This document shows, piece after piece, positions 27,189-35,104 of a DNA stretch of 64,000 bases. This stretch comes from Evansella halocellulosilytica (GTDB lineage: Bacteria > Bacillota > Bacilli > Bacillales > Salisediminibacteriaceae): positions 1,708,039-1,772,038 of the forward strand of contig NZ_NIST01000001.1 of NCBI RefSeq assembly GCF_002335745.1, in the 5' to 3' direction. The position numbers and the translations under genes are program-made. Under the pieces are notes generated by a model, which was not told the origin of the DNA, made no database searches, and saw only the letters and a list, made by a program, of their open reading frames with translations. How positions within the stretch are numbered: the stretch's first letter is position 1; each line of letters begins with the position of its first letter.

Positions 27189-27617
27189 CTATTTTGCATC
27201 ATATTCTTTTTTAGCATGTCGTAAATAATAAATAAATGCTGCGCCACGAAGAATACCTTCCAGCCCGTTACGGTCTAATAAATCTGCGCCAGCCTTTGCA
27301 CGGTCCGCTTTGTCAGAAGTGACGCGAACGAGTGAGGACGTTAAGTGATGAGCGGATTCCCCAGTATCGTGAATGATGTTAAACAGCGGATCTAATTTTC
27401 CGATTTTATCGTTCAAATCAACCAATGTGTCGTTCGTGTTATGTAGAAATAACTTCGTTTCACCCGTAATGTCCTCGATACTGTTTTTCGTGACGATAAG
27501 CGTATCTGCTGTCTGATCGAGTGTCGTCGTTAATTTTTTCAAAACAGGAATTAAAAAATAAACAAGAACAGCAAACCCTAATGAAAAAATAAACACACCT
27601 ATTCCTAACCAAATCAT
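27189..27617 (-). CDS. DUF948 domain membrane protein
   Basis: About 142 residues. One N-terminal membrane helix (MIWLGIGVFIFSLGFAVLVYFLIPVLKKL) is followed by a long coiled-coil-like heptad region (LDQTADTLIVTKNSIEDITGETKLFLHNT), the DUF948 pattern seen in Bacillus YtxG and YoxC. ATG 27617 follows GGGGTGATGCAGTA; the frame opens earlier at 27650. Family members are general-stress or surface-associated proteins of unknown mechanism. Confidence 0.8.
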   Translation of the reverse strand: MIWLGIGVFIFSLGFAVLVYFLIPVLKKLTTTLDQTADTLIVTKNSIEDITGETKLFLHNTNDTLVDLNDKIGKLDPLFNIIHDTGESAHHLTSSLVRVTSDKADRAKAGADLLDRNGLEGILRGAAFIYYLRHAKKEYDAK

Positions 27618-27736
27618 TACTGCATCACCCCGAGATTTATTATTGTTCACATTCCTGAAAAAATGGTTTGATCATTCATTTACCCGTTTGTTATTATTGT
27701 AAACCTTTGTCAACCTTTTGTGGAGAATGAAGTCAG

Positions 27737-28552
27737 TTATTGTTTGATTTTTTTGTGAAAAAATGCATTTACATGTCCGCCAAACAAGAGTGAAAATCCG
27801 ATCAAGTAAAACCAGATCATTAAAATGATTACACTGCTTAAACTTCCATGTAAAAAGGTGAAGTTTCCGATATTCCTGACGTAAAAAGAAAGTCCCCATG
27901 TTGCTATCTGGATAATGAAAGTTGTTACAATGGCACCCATCCAAACGTTGCGAAACGTTAAAGATACATTCGGAGCCCATCGAAACAGAATAAGACTAAT
28001 GACATATAAAGAAGCAATCGTCAAAACCCATAATGTTACTTCCCATGAGAATATCGATTGTCTAGGGATGTCGTAGAGCTGGATGACATATTCATCAATG
28101 CTTACGATAAAAATGGGGAGTGTTAATTGAATGATCATAATGAACAAGGCGAACAAGGCAAAAACGATTGTAAGTCCACGAATATGGAAAAATGATCTCG
28201 TCTCCTCGACACCATAAGTTTTATTAATGGAGCGAATGGTCGCGTGTATGCTGTTGCTCGTTGCGAAAAGTGTAATAATAATCCCAAGTGAAAACAGTCC
28301 GCTCTGTTGTTGATTAGACAATTCGGTCACGTTCTGTTCAATTAATTGCCCAACGGTAGGCGGAGCTTGTGTTATGACATATTGAACAAACCTTGATGAC
28401 TCCAATGGAACATAGCGGAGGAGCGTAACGACAAATAGTAAAAACGGGAAAAACATCATAAAGAAGTAAAATGCCAGCTGAGCGGCATCATCGATCAAGC
28501 TTTGATCTTTCAAGTGAAAGGCAAAAGATTTCGCACGACGAATAGCGGGCAT
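27737..28552 (-). CDS. YihY/BrkB family inner membrane protein
   Basis: 271 residues, six membrane helices. The start MPAIRRAKSFAFHLKDQSLIDDAAQLAFYFFMMFFPFLLF and later WAPNVSLTFRNVWMGAIVTTF and GSLSSVIILMIWFYLIGFSLLFGGHVNA are the family hallmarks (once misnamed ribonuclease BN). ATG 28552 is chosen for its AAGGGGAATATTGAC ribosome binding site; the upstream 54 codons in the same frame run through the 28655 hairpin repeat and are not protein. Function not established. Confidence 0.87.
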   Translation of the reverse strand: MPAIRRAKSFAFHLKDQSLIDDAAQLAFYFFMMFFPFLLFVVTLLRYVPLESSRFVQYVITQAPPTVGQLIEQNVTELSNQQQSGLFSLGIIITLFATSNSIHATIRSINKTYGVEETRSFFHIRGLTIVFALFALFIMIIQLTLPIFIVSIDEYVIQLYDIPRQSIFSWEVTLWVLTIASLYVISLILFRWAPNVSLTFRNVWMGAIVTTFIIQIATWGLSFYVRNIGNFTFLHGSLSSVIILMIWFYLIGFSLLFGGHVNAFFHKKIKQ

Positions 28553-28654
28553 GTCAATATTCCCCTTTTGGATATAGTCTTTTATATCGTGTCCAACTAA
28601 GCCTCGAAATAATAAGGACAAACGAAACCCGAACACCAAAATAAAAATCTTACA

Positions 28655-28700
28655 AAAGTGCCAGGCACCTGGAATTGAATTTCCAGGTGCCTGGCACTTT
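28655..28700. repeat. Double-core hairpin: GTGCCAGGCAC ... GTGCCTGGCAC
   Basis: AAAGTGCCAGGCACCTGGAA (28655-28674) pairs exactly with its reverse complement (28681-28700) across a six-base loop TTGAAT. Each 20-base arm contains one complete core. It lies between the flavoprotein gene and the YihY gene and could act as a terminator or processing hairpin. Confidence 0.9.
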
Positions 28701-28713
28701 ACAAAAATCACCA

Positions 28714-29346
28714 TTAATATAAATGGTTTTTATATGTTTCTTGTAAATCTTTATTTAGCGCATCTTCTGAGAGGTCTGTGAGGCTCGCATGATCTTTCAG
28801 CATTCTCCCTGCCGAAGCTAAATTTTCGGTGGATGGCCACTTTTCCGGTTCCCACAATTTTGACCGTTTGAAAGCTTTCGCACAATGGATGAATGCTTCT
28901 TCGATCGTCACTGCAATTCCAAGAAGAGGTGGCTTTCCTTGTACTGTCATTTGGTCGAGGATGTCTTGATCTTTAATAATGCACGCTTTCCCGTTGACTC
29001 TCAATGTTTCTCCAATACCAGGGATGAAAAATAGTAAGCCGACTGATGGATTCTCAATGATATTTTTTAATGAATCGACTCGCTTGTTACCAGGACGTTC
29101 TGGAATGACGAGTCGTTTTTCATCTAACACTTGAACGAAGCCAGAATGGTCCCCGCGCGGAGAACTGTCACAAGCTCCGTTAGCGTCTGACGTGGATAAA
29201 ACAAGAAAAGGGGAAGAAGCAATAAACTGCTGGCAATGAACATCTAACGTATGAATGACTTTCTTTTTTACTAAATTGCTAGGTTCACCGACGTAACTTG
29301 TTAATTGGTCGTGAGATGTGATCACATCTGAAAAAGGTGTCTTCAT
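28714..29346 (-). CDS. Pyridoxamine 5'-phosphate oxidase-like FMN-binding protein (MSMEG_1061 type)
   Basis: 210 residues from ATG 29346 (MKTPFSDVITSHDQLTSYVG), preceded by AAAGGAATTTAAGC. FASSPFLVLSTSDANGACDSSPRGDHSGFVQVLDEKRL and PERPGNKRVDSLKNIIENPSVGLLFFIPGIGETLRVNG are the split-barrel FMN-binding motifs of the MSMEG_1061 subgroup. It overlaps the 3' end of the ArsA-like gene by about 60 bases. Unlike true PdxH it probably does not act on pyridoxamine phosphate; the substrate is unknown. Confidence 0.82.
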   Translation of the reverse strand: MKTPFSDVITSHDQLTSYVGEPSNLVKKKVIHTLDVHCQQFIASSPFLVLSTSDANGACDSSPRGDHSGFVQVLDEKRLVIPERPGNKRVDSLKNIIENPSVGLLFFIPGIGETLRVNGKACIIKDQDILDQMTVQGKPPLLGIAVTIEEAFIHCAKAFKRSKLWEPEKWPSTENLASAGRMLKDHASLTDLSEDALNKDLQETYKNHLY

Positions 29347-30313
29347 ATTGCTTAAATTCCTTTCTTCGGTCGAAATAATGATCTGCCAAAAGCTGTGCAA
29401 TTTCTAGTAAGTGCTCTTTCTCAGAAATATCTTCTTCTAAGAGCGGCAAGCGAATTTGCTCAAGTTCTTGAAATAACTGGTCAATTTCATTTAAATAAAC
29501 GACCTGTTGTGATTTCCTCTTTTGAAAAAATGTGCCGTCAACATGATCAGGCAAAACTTTGTTTACTATGATGCCTAACACCGGGATTTGGTGCTGCTCT
29601 AACGTTTGGATGCCACGTTTAGCCTCTTGAATCGGAAGGCGTTCCGGATTCATCACGAATAAAAAGCCGGTTTGCTCTCGGTCTAGCAAAATGTCTCTCA
29701 CTTTACTAAATTTTTCGCGTCGTTCTTGTAATGTTTGAAAAATCGGGTCATCGACAGGCTCGCCATCGTTTAACAACTGTGTATAATGTTCATTCGTCTG
29801 TTTTCTTCGATCGAGCATTCCGTCCATCCATACTCCCATTACTTCCGGAAGCGTTAAAAGCCGCAACGTGTGCCCAGTCGGGGCTGTATCAAAAATAAGT
29901 AAGTCATACTTCGGAAGCTCTTCTAAAACGAGTGAAGTAATTTTGTCGAAAAGGGCAGCTTCATCAGCCCCAGGGCTCGTTTTGGCCATGTCAATCTGGC
30001 GGTGGACTTCCTCAATCATCGTCGCTTTTACTTGCCCCTCCAAATTTCTTTTTACTTGGGCAATATAATTGTCCGTTTCTTTTTCTGGATCAATTTCCAT
30101 CACATACAGATCTTTGGCGACTTCTTTCGGTTTTCCGCCGATCGAAACGTGAAACAAATCACTTAAGTTATGTGCTGGATCAGTCGAAACGAGTAAAACG
30201 CGTTTCTTTTTTTTACTAGCAGCTAAACCGAGTGCTGATGCCGATGTCGATTTTCCGACTCCACCTTTTCCACCGATAAAAATAACTTTTTTCTGTTCGA
30301 TGTCGTTTCTCAT
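29285..30313 (-). CDS. ArsA/Get3-family ATPase
   Basis: A 342-residue single-domain P-loop ATPase. The deviant Walker A KVIFIGGKGGVGKSTSASALGLAAS near residue 10, switch I-like STDPAHNLSDLF and switch II DLLIFDTAPTGHTLRLLTLPEVM are diagnostic for the anion-transporting ATPase family. Only one ATPase half is present, as in Get3-like and actinobacterial/Bacillus ArsA-like proteins, and no ArsB pump or arsR is nearby, so an arsenic role is unlikely. ATG 30313 follows GGAGGGAAAA. Flanked upstream by the cory-CC-star gene and downstream by the FMN protein. Confidence 0.85.
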   Translation of the reverse strand: MRNDIEQKKVIFIGGKGGVGKSTSASALGLAASKKKKRVLLVSTDPAHNLSDLFHVSIGGKPKEVAKDLYVMEIDPEKETDNYIAQVKRNLEGQVKATMIEEVHRQIDMAKTSPGADEAALFDKITSLVLEELPKYDLLIFDTAPTGHTLRLLTLPEVMGVWMDGMLDRRKQTNEHYTQLLNDGEPVDDPIFQTLQERREKFSKVRDILLDREQTGFLFVMNPERLPIQEAKRGIQTLEQHQIPVLGIIVNKVLPDHVDGTFFQKRKSQQVVYLNEIDQLFQELEQIRLPLLEEDISEKEHLLEIAQLLADHYFDRRKEFKQYEDTFFRCDHISRPINKLRR

Positions 30314-30367
30314 TTTTCCCTCCATTAATAATGACATTTCCACATATAGCTGTAGGTAAAGCGTAAC

Positions 30368-30619
30368 TTAACAGCAGCGGAATCCGGTCACAGGTGATTT
30401 ATCCATTCCCATGCGCAAATGCCATTCATGGAACCTTTCGAGCATATGAGGGTAAAGCTCTAACGTGTAAAAAAATGCAGGGTTTGGAATCCCGAGCATA
30501 TCTGAATATAACAATAGCATGAACAAGTCATCTTCGTCACGAAGTTCACGAGCAATTTCCATTCGGTGACCTTGGCGTAATATTTGATCGTACAGCTCAA
30601 AAAATTTCTTTATGTTCAT
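30368..30619 (-). CDS. Cory-CC-star family small protein (83 aa)
   Basis: Small protein ending in PVTGFRCC followed by the stop codon: the terminal Cys-Cys-stop that names the cory-CC-star family. The body is helical (MNIKKFFELYDQILRQGHRM ... ELRDEDDLFMLLLYSDMLGIPNPAFFYTLELYP). It lies just upstream of the ArsA-like ATPase with a 55-base gap on the same strand, a known pairing in Bacillaceae as far as I recall. A metal- or thiol-related role is a guess from the two cysteines. Start follows AAGGAGGCCATGGG. Confidence 0.75.
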   Translation of the reverse strand: MNIKKFFELYDQILRQGHRMEIARELRDEDDLFMLLLYSDMLGIPNPAFFYTLELYPHMLERFHEWHLRMGMDKSPVTGFRCC

Positions 30620-30933
30620 CCCATGGCCTCCTTTTTAAACTAATTCCTAAAGAGGATATTGAAAAAGTCCGGAAAAAATAGCTTTCGTTTCTCTGCGTTG
30701 ACTCGTTTCTCTCCGCTACTCAAAACTTCGCCGCTTTGATCTTTGTCTTCCCTTTTGAACTATTTCTTAAAGATAACATTCGACTGACACAACTAAAATC
30801 CTTTCATGAAAGAGCAGAAGGTGCAGAAGAAAACGAAACAGCCAGCTCACTTCCACTTCAAACTCAATACAAATCCCCATCCCATCCCATCTCATCCCAA
30901 CCCAATCCTAACTCTAATTCTAACCCTAATCTT

Positions 30934-30980
30934 AATTCCAATTTTATCCATGTGCCTGGCACCTGGATGGAATTGGAATT
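30934..30980. repeat. Imperfect 47-bp palindrome with GTGCCTGGCAC core
   Basis: AATTCCAATTTTATCCATG and CCTGGATGGAATTGGAATT flank the core TGCCTGGCA with a few mismatches. Confidence 0.8.
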
Positions 30981-31303
30981 AACATGGGCGATAGCGGGGC
31001 AATGGTCTGTAACGGTGTTTATTGGTTGCAAACTTTTCATTTTGAATTTTTGGCAGACATTGAATCTTTACATCGTGAATTTAACACATTATTAGAGTGT
31101 TCGAGGACATCCAGTTCGTTATTGGCTGAAAATCATCAGAAATGATCGCTATTAACACATCATAGCGGATCACATGTCCAGCAGATTGCAAAAGCCACCG
31201 TTTTTGAGAGTAATAACGAATCCAGTGTCCGCATCCGTAACTACACAGCATCTACAGATACACAAGACCCCCGCAGCGTCACCCTCAGCTGTAGCAAAAG
31301 AAA

Positions 31304-31327
31304 AGTGAACAGCCGCGGCTGTTCACT
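31304..31327 (-). terminator. Perfect 24-bp palindrome, terminator of cstA
   Basis: AGTGAACAGCCG followed by its exact complement CGGCTGTTCACT; on the minus strand it is followed by TTTCTTTTGC, 19 bases after the cstA stop. Confidence 0.8.
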
Positions 31328-31345
31328 GTCGATGGCTTTTCTCAG

Positions 31346-33094
31346 TTACATCGAAATATCTTCGTCTTCTGACTTGTGGCGTTTATTGTTACTCAAGCTA
31401 GCAAAAGCTTCAAGAATAATCCACACTGCAAATGCTAAAATGATCGCACCGAGGAGGAAGAGTAAGAGATTCATCTCGGTGTCGCCGAGTCCGGACCATT
31501 CAAAGATCACTTGCTGCCCCATCGCCCACAACGTCATTATCATTAAGAATCCCATCGGAATCAAAGTGACAAGATAATTTCTGCCTTGACGTTTTAACCA
31601 AATCGTAATGAGAAGAAGTGTAATACCGGCTAAAAGTTGGTTGGACGTACCGAATAACGGCCATAAAACGTATCCACCAGATCCAAATCCTTGTGGACCT
31701 TCAGGAAGCAAGACAAGCGCTGCACTCGACACAACAGCAACTGTCGTAGCGACATGGATTTTAGTTAGAGGTCTCACTTTATACTCTTTTCCAAGCTCAG
31801 AAATAATGTAGCGCATGAGTCGAACCGATGTATCGAGCGTCGTTGCGGCAAAACTGACGACGATGACCGCGACAATCGTATTCGCAATGTCTGCAGGAAT
31901 GAAAATTCCCGTTGCAAGCTGTCCAGCACCTTGAATGAAGGAGCCAAGACCTTCACCGCTTGCGTTATCAAAACTGCTATATACTCCTAAAAAGTCACCT
32001 GAAGAATTAAACAATGTGACAACTGCGATAATAGCAGCAAGAGCTAAAAGACCTTCACCGACAGCTCCTAAGTAACCGACAAAGCGAGCATCCGTTTCTT
32101 TGTTCAGCTGCTTACTCGAAGTTCCTGAAGCAACAAGACCGTGGAAGCCAGATATCGCTCCACAAGCAATCGTAATGAATAGGAGCGGGAACCATGGTGT
32201 GTCTGCGGCTGAGTTCGTTGCGGGTGCTGTGATTTCTGGATTTGAGAAAAATAAGCCTAAGTAAAGAATGAGCAAACCGACGACTAGCTGGTGTGAATTA
32301 ATGTAATCACGCGGCTGGAGCAATCTCCACACAGGTAAAGTAGAAGCAATATATACGTAAATCATTAAGATGATAATCCATACAAAGAATGAGAACGCAA
32401 CACCATTTAACCCGAAGGCAACAATGTTTTCTTCACCGCCAAAATACCTCGGTAAATCAATTTGCAATGCGGGCACTCTTGAGGCAACGATTGCTGCAAT
32501 GTACATCGTTGCAAGAGCCGCTAATGATGGTAGGAGCATGCCACCTTTTTTTCGATAAACGATTGTTCCAATCCAAATCGCAAGTGGAATTTGAATAAAT
32601 ACTGATAACACGGAAGCAGGAAACGTAATAAATAAGTTTGAAATTACCCACGCAAATACCGCGTTAACCATCAGAACGAGGATTAAAATTATAAATAAAA
32701 ACAATATTTTTGCGCGCTGCCCAATTAACTTATTTGCTAACGTACCGACTGACTGGCCTTTGTTTCTCACCGATAAAACTAAAGCACCAAAGTCATGTAC
32801 ACCAGCTGCGAAGATCGTTCCAGCAACGACCCAAATAAACGCTGGGAGCCATCCCCAATAAACAGCGATCGCGGGACCGAGGATAGGCGCAGCACCGGCG
32901 ACTGATGTAAAGTGGTGTCCCCAAAGAACAAACTTATTTGTCGGAACGAAATCGACGCCATCTTTAAACTTGTGTGCAGGGGTTGTATAGTTAGGGTCTA
33001 AGCGGTAAATTTTTTCTGCGACAAATTTAGAATAATAACGATAGCCTAAATAAAAGGCAAACATACCGATTAAAGCTAGAAGAATTGCATTCAT
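31346..33094 (-). CDS. cstA: Carbon starvation protein A (peptide/pyruvate transporter)
   Basis: A 582-residue protein with about 16 membrane segments. Family motifs: DGVDFVPTNKFVLWGHHFTSVAGAAPILGPAIAVYWGWLP near residue 45, VHDFGALVLSVRNKGQSVG, CGAISGFHGLVASGTSSKQL and FAATTLDTSVRLMRYIISELG. CstA proteins import peptides or pyruvate under carbon limitation. This is the shorter Bacillus/Helicobacter type (about 580 aa) rather than the 700-aa E. coli form. ATG 33094 is preceded by AAAGGGGAAG. No two-component regulator is adjacent. Confidence 0.92.
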   Translation of the reverse strand: MNAILLALIGMFAFYLGYRYYSKFVAEKIYRLDPNYTTPAHKFKDGVDFVPTNKFVLWGHHFTSVAGAAPILGPAIAVYWGWLPAFIWVVAGTIFAAGVHDFGALVLSVRNKGQSVGTLANKLIGQRAKILFLFIILILVLMVNAVFAWVISNLFITFPASVLSVFIQIPLAIWIGTIVYRKKGGMLLPSLAALATMYIAAIVASRVPALQIDLPRYFGGEENIVAFGLNGVAFSFFVWIIILMIYVYIASTLPVWRLLQPRDYINSHQLVVGLLILYLGLFFSNPEITAPATNSAADTPWFPLLFITIACGAISGFHGLVASGTSSKQLNKETDARFVGYLGAVGEGLLALAAIIAVVTLFNSSGDFLGVYSSFDNASGEGLGSFIQGAGQLATGIFIPADIANTIVAVIVVSFAATTLDTSVRLMRYIISELGKEYKVRPLTKIHVATTVAVVSSAALVLLPEGPQGFGSGGYVLWPLFGTSNQLLAGITLLLITIWLKRQGRNYLVTLIPMGFLMIMTLWAMGQQVIFEWSGLGDTEMNLLLFLLGAIILAFAVWIILEAFASLSNNKRHKSEDEDISM

Positions 33095-33297
33095 TTCAAC
33101 TTCCCCTTTCTATATAGTTTGAAAATTCAGTATTATTATGACACTTTGTTTCTATAAAGTTAAAATAGGTAAAAACCCCAAAAGTGCCAATAATTAAAGC
33201 GTTTTCATAACTATTCTCATCCATACTTGTTTATACTCAAAATTTTAAAAATACAGAAAAATGATATAATGTTACTGAAATAACATTCGAACAAAAA

Positions 33298-33339
33298 CGT
33301 GCCTGGCACCTGGAAGTTGTTTTCCAGGTGCCAGGCACG
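33298..33339. repeat. Double-core hairpin of the GTGCCTGGCAC family
   Basis: CGTGCCTGGCACCTGGAA (33298-33315) pairs exactly with 33322-33339 over an 18-bp stem with a six-base loop GTTGTT. Same architecture as 28655-28700 but a different outer arm. Confidence 0.9.
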
Positions 33340-33385
33340 CTCTAAAGCTATAAGTGTAACTATGATTCTTAAAGGGGTGTCGTGT

Positions 33386-33817
33386 TTGCAGAAAGAAGAA
33401 CAATTAGAAAAGGTGATGTTTATACCCGGGATCATCATTAGTTATGTCGTATTAGGGATGTTTTTTAATGCTTTACCTGAATATCTTCAATCACCATCAT
33501 TCTCAATCGTTCAAATCATTCTCTTCGTGGTTGCTGCTCTTATCTTTTCAATAGTTTTTGCGAAATGGTCAAGCCCGTGGTTAATTAACAATCGACCGCT
33601 CATGTTGTTTTCATTTTTCCTCATGTTTTTCATCGTTTTTAATTGGACGTTTAATTGGCTGGAAACACTTATTTACAAATATTCTATCCCAATCTTACCG
33701 ATGTTTTATTACATCATGACATTTGGAATAGCCATTTATTTATCAATCTACTTATCAAAACTTGCAGCCAATCACTTCAGCGGTAGAAAAGAGAGTAATA
33801 GTACCGCTAAGAGATAA
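33386..33817 (+). CDS. Small integral membrane protein (143 aa), unknown
   Basis: Four hydrophobic segments: VMFIPGIIISYVVLGMFFN, VQIILFVVAALIFSIVFA, LMLFSFFLMFFIVFNWTF and PMFYYIMTFGIAIYLSIYL, and a polar tail. Start is taken as TTG 33386 with AAAGGGGTG upstream; the frame runs further upstream but enters the hairpin repeat. No family recognised. It is flanked on both sides by GTGCC-family repeats. Confidence 0.6.
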   Translation: MQKEEQLEKVMFIPGIIISYVVLGMFFNALPEYLQSPSFSIVQIILFVVAALIFSIVFAKWSSPWLINNRPLMLFSFFLMFFIVFNWTFNWLETLIYKYSIPILPMFYYIMTFGIAIYLSIYLSKLAANHFSGRKESNSTAKR

Positions 33818-33840
33818 GTTTGCTCCCCATAGGAAATATT

Positions 33841-33965
33841 TAACAAGTGCCAGGCACCTGGAAAAAACCTGGAAATTATATGGGGATGATATGGAAATGA
33901 TATAGGGATAGTTTAGAAATAGTGTGGGGATAATGCAGGAACTCGATTCCAGGTGCCTGGTGTTA
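33841..33965. repeat. Long-loop inverted pair of GTGCC-family half elements
   Basis: TAACAAGTGCCAGGCACCTGG (33841-33861) and TCCAGGTGCCTGGTGTTA (33948-33965) are inverted relative to each other, about 86 bases apart. The right copy runs into the stop codon of the SEC-C gene. The spacer is a loose purine-rich repeat of GGGATGATAT/GGAAATGATAT type. Confidence 0.7.
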
Positions 33966-34985
33966 TATCGCTTGGAGTTCTTTGTATCGAGAGGAGACGG
34001 TTGCTGAAGAGACGTTATACTTTTCAGCTGCAGCTTTTTGGCTTAATGTCGTCCATTGACTAGGCTGCTTTGTCATCCAATATTCAAGAGCTGCTGCAAA
34101 TACTTCCGGTTTTTGGATTCGCGGTCGTTTTTCTGCTACGTACTTTGCCCATATTTCTCTCGCTTCGATAATGATATCATATGAATAATCGGCAAGACGA
34201 ACCGCTGACTGCAATTGAGTCCAGACGTTAGCAGCAGAAGCAGCAAGTTCATTAGCCTCTGAGTCGTTCACTTTTTTTAAAGAAATCATCGCTAATATTC
34301 CAAGGATCGATGGGAAGTTTCGTGTGAAAAACGGCTGTGGCGCCAGCTTTTCATCGTTAAAACCTTCATACAGCTTCGTCCACTCTCCCATAAATGCAGC
34401 TTCAAGCCTTTTCGGTAGAACGACAACGTCGCTTCCAATGACAGGTCCTGTCGGAGTAGGGTATACAAAACCAACGACTAAGTCACCTTCATGTAGCTGT
34501 TCGACGACCCCTGTTGATTCAGGGAAAATTGCACTTCCTTCAAGTACATCCTTTAAGACAGCTTTACCATGTTCTTTTTTCTTAACAAAGATAAGCCGTG
34601 GTTGTAGCTGTTTCCACTCATTTAGAATATGTTGGAATCCGTTCGAATAACGGTCATAGTGTTCAGTGATAAACCGTTTCAAAACAGCTTGTCCATCTGC
34701 CACACCTTCATCATTAAAAACAATCCAATGGAATAATAGCTGGGACAATGCTTTTGAATCCGGTTTTTGCAAGCGGCGAAACGTGTTCGAATATTGTTCA
34801 TAAACAGGTTGGAGCGTCTCATCGTAACTTTTACTGAAATCAAAAATTCGCGGGAGAAGCTCCTGGAAATCCTTTGAATCCTGCGGTGATAAATTGCCCA
34901 CCTTGTTTTGTTTATTTAAACAACATTTCTTATATTTCTTACCGCTGCCACAAGGGCATGCTTCATTACGTCCTATTGTTGCCAT
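33963..34985 (-). CDS. SEC-C zinc-binding domain protein
   Basis: 340 residues beginning [22 protein letters not shown], the complete SEC-C zinc motif (C-x-C-x8-C-C) also found at the end of SecA, here at the N terminus. The middle ([41 protein letters not shown]) is not recognised. The C-terminal 40 residues ([30 protein letters not shown]) look like a small HTH. ATG 34985 has AGGTGAAAG upstream. Function unknown; possibly nucleic-acid or ribosome linked. Confidence 0.8.
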   Translation of the reverse strand: MATIGRNEACPCGSGKKYKKCCLNKQNKVGNLSPQDSKDFQELLPRIFDFSKSYDETLQPVYEQYSNTFRRLQKPDSKALSQLLFHWIVFNDEGVADGQAVLKRFITEHYDRYSNGFQHILNEWKQLQPRLIFVKKKEHGKAVLKDVLEGSAIFPESTGVVEQLHEGDLVVGFVYPTPTGPVIGSDVVVLPKRLEAAFMGEWTKLYEGFNDEKLAPQPFFTRNFPSILGILAMISLKKVNDSEANELAASAANVWTQLQSAVRLADYSYDIIIEAREIWAKYVAEKRPRIQKPEVFAAALEYWMTKQPSQWTTLSQKAAAEKYNVSSATVSSRYKELQAI

Positions 34986-35104
34986 ACTTTCACCTCAATC
35001 AAAAAATCACATCTTCTATCATATCAGTCTGTACGTTTTTTTCAACAGTGATCATTGTGGTACAATCAAGAACAGAGAAAAAGAGAGCGGAAAGGATTAC
35101 GTAC

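Larger units (their letters stand above)
30620..31345. other. Intergenic region with low-complexity tract and palindrome
   Basis: No gene with a start signal; the open frame at 30736-31095 runs through repeats. At 30885-30945 there is a drifting pyrimidine-rich tract (CCCATCCCATCTCATCCC sliding to CTAACCCTAATC). It runs into an imperfect palindrome of the GTGCCTGGCAC family (30934-30980). The remainder shows nothing recognisable until the cstA terminator. Confidence 0.5.

Noticed and set aside
28553-28714. N-terminal extension of the YihY-family protein
   Set aside because: The extra codons translate the double-core hairpin repeat; the ATG at 28552 has a good ribosome binding site and family-like start.
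29285-30313. Arsenic resistance operon
   Set aside because: Only an ArsA-like ATPase is present; no arsR, arsB/acr3 or arsC is adjacent.
30736-31095. 119-aa ORF
   Set aside because: It reads through a low-complexity tract and a palindrome (repeated N-P-N-S type text) with no ribosome binding site.
34874-35104. N-terminal extension of RlmCD
   Set aside because: It overlaps the divergent SEC-C gene and promoter region; the TRAM domain begins right after the ATG at 35105.
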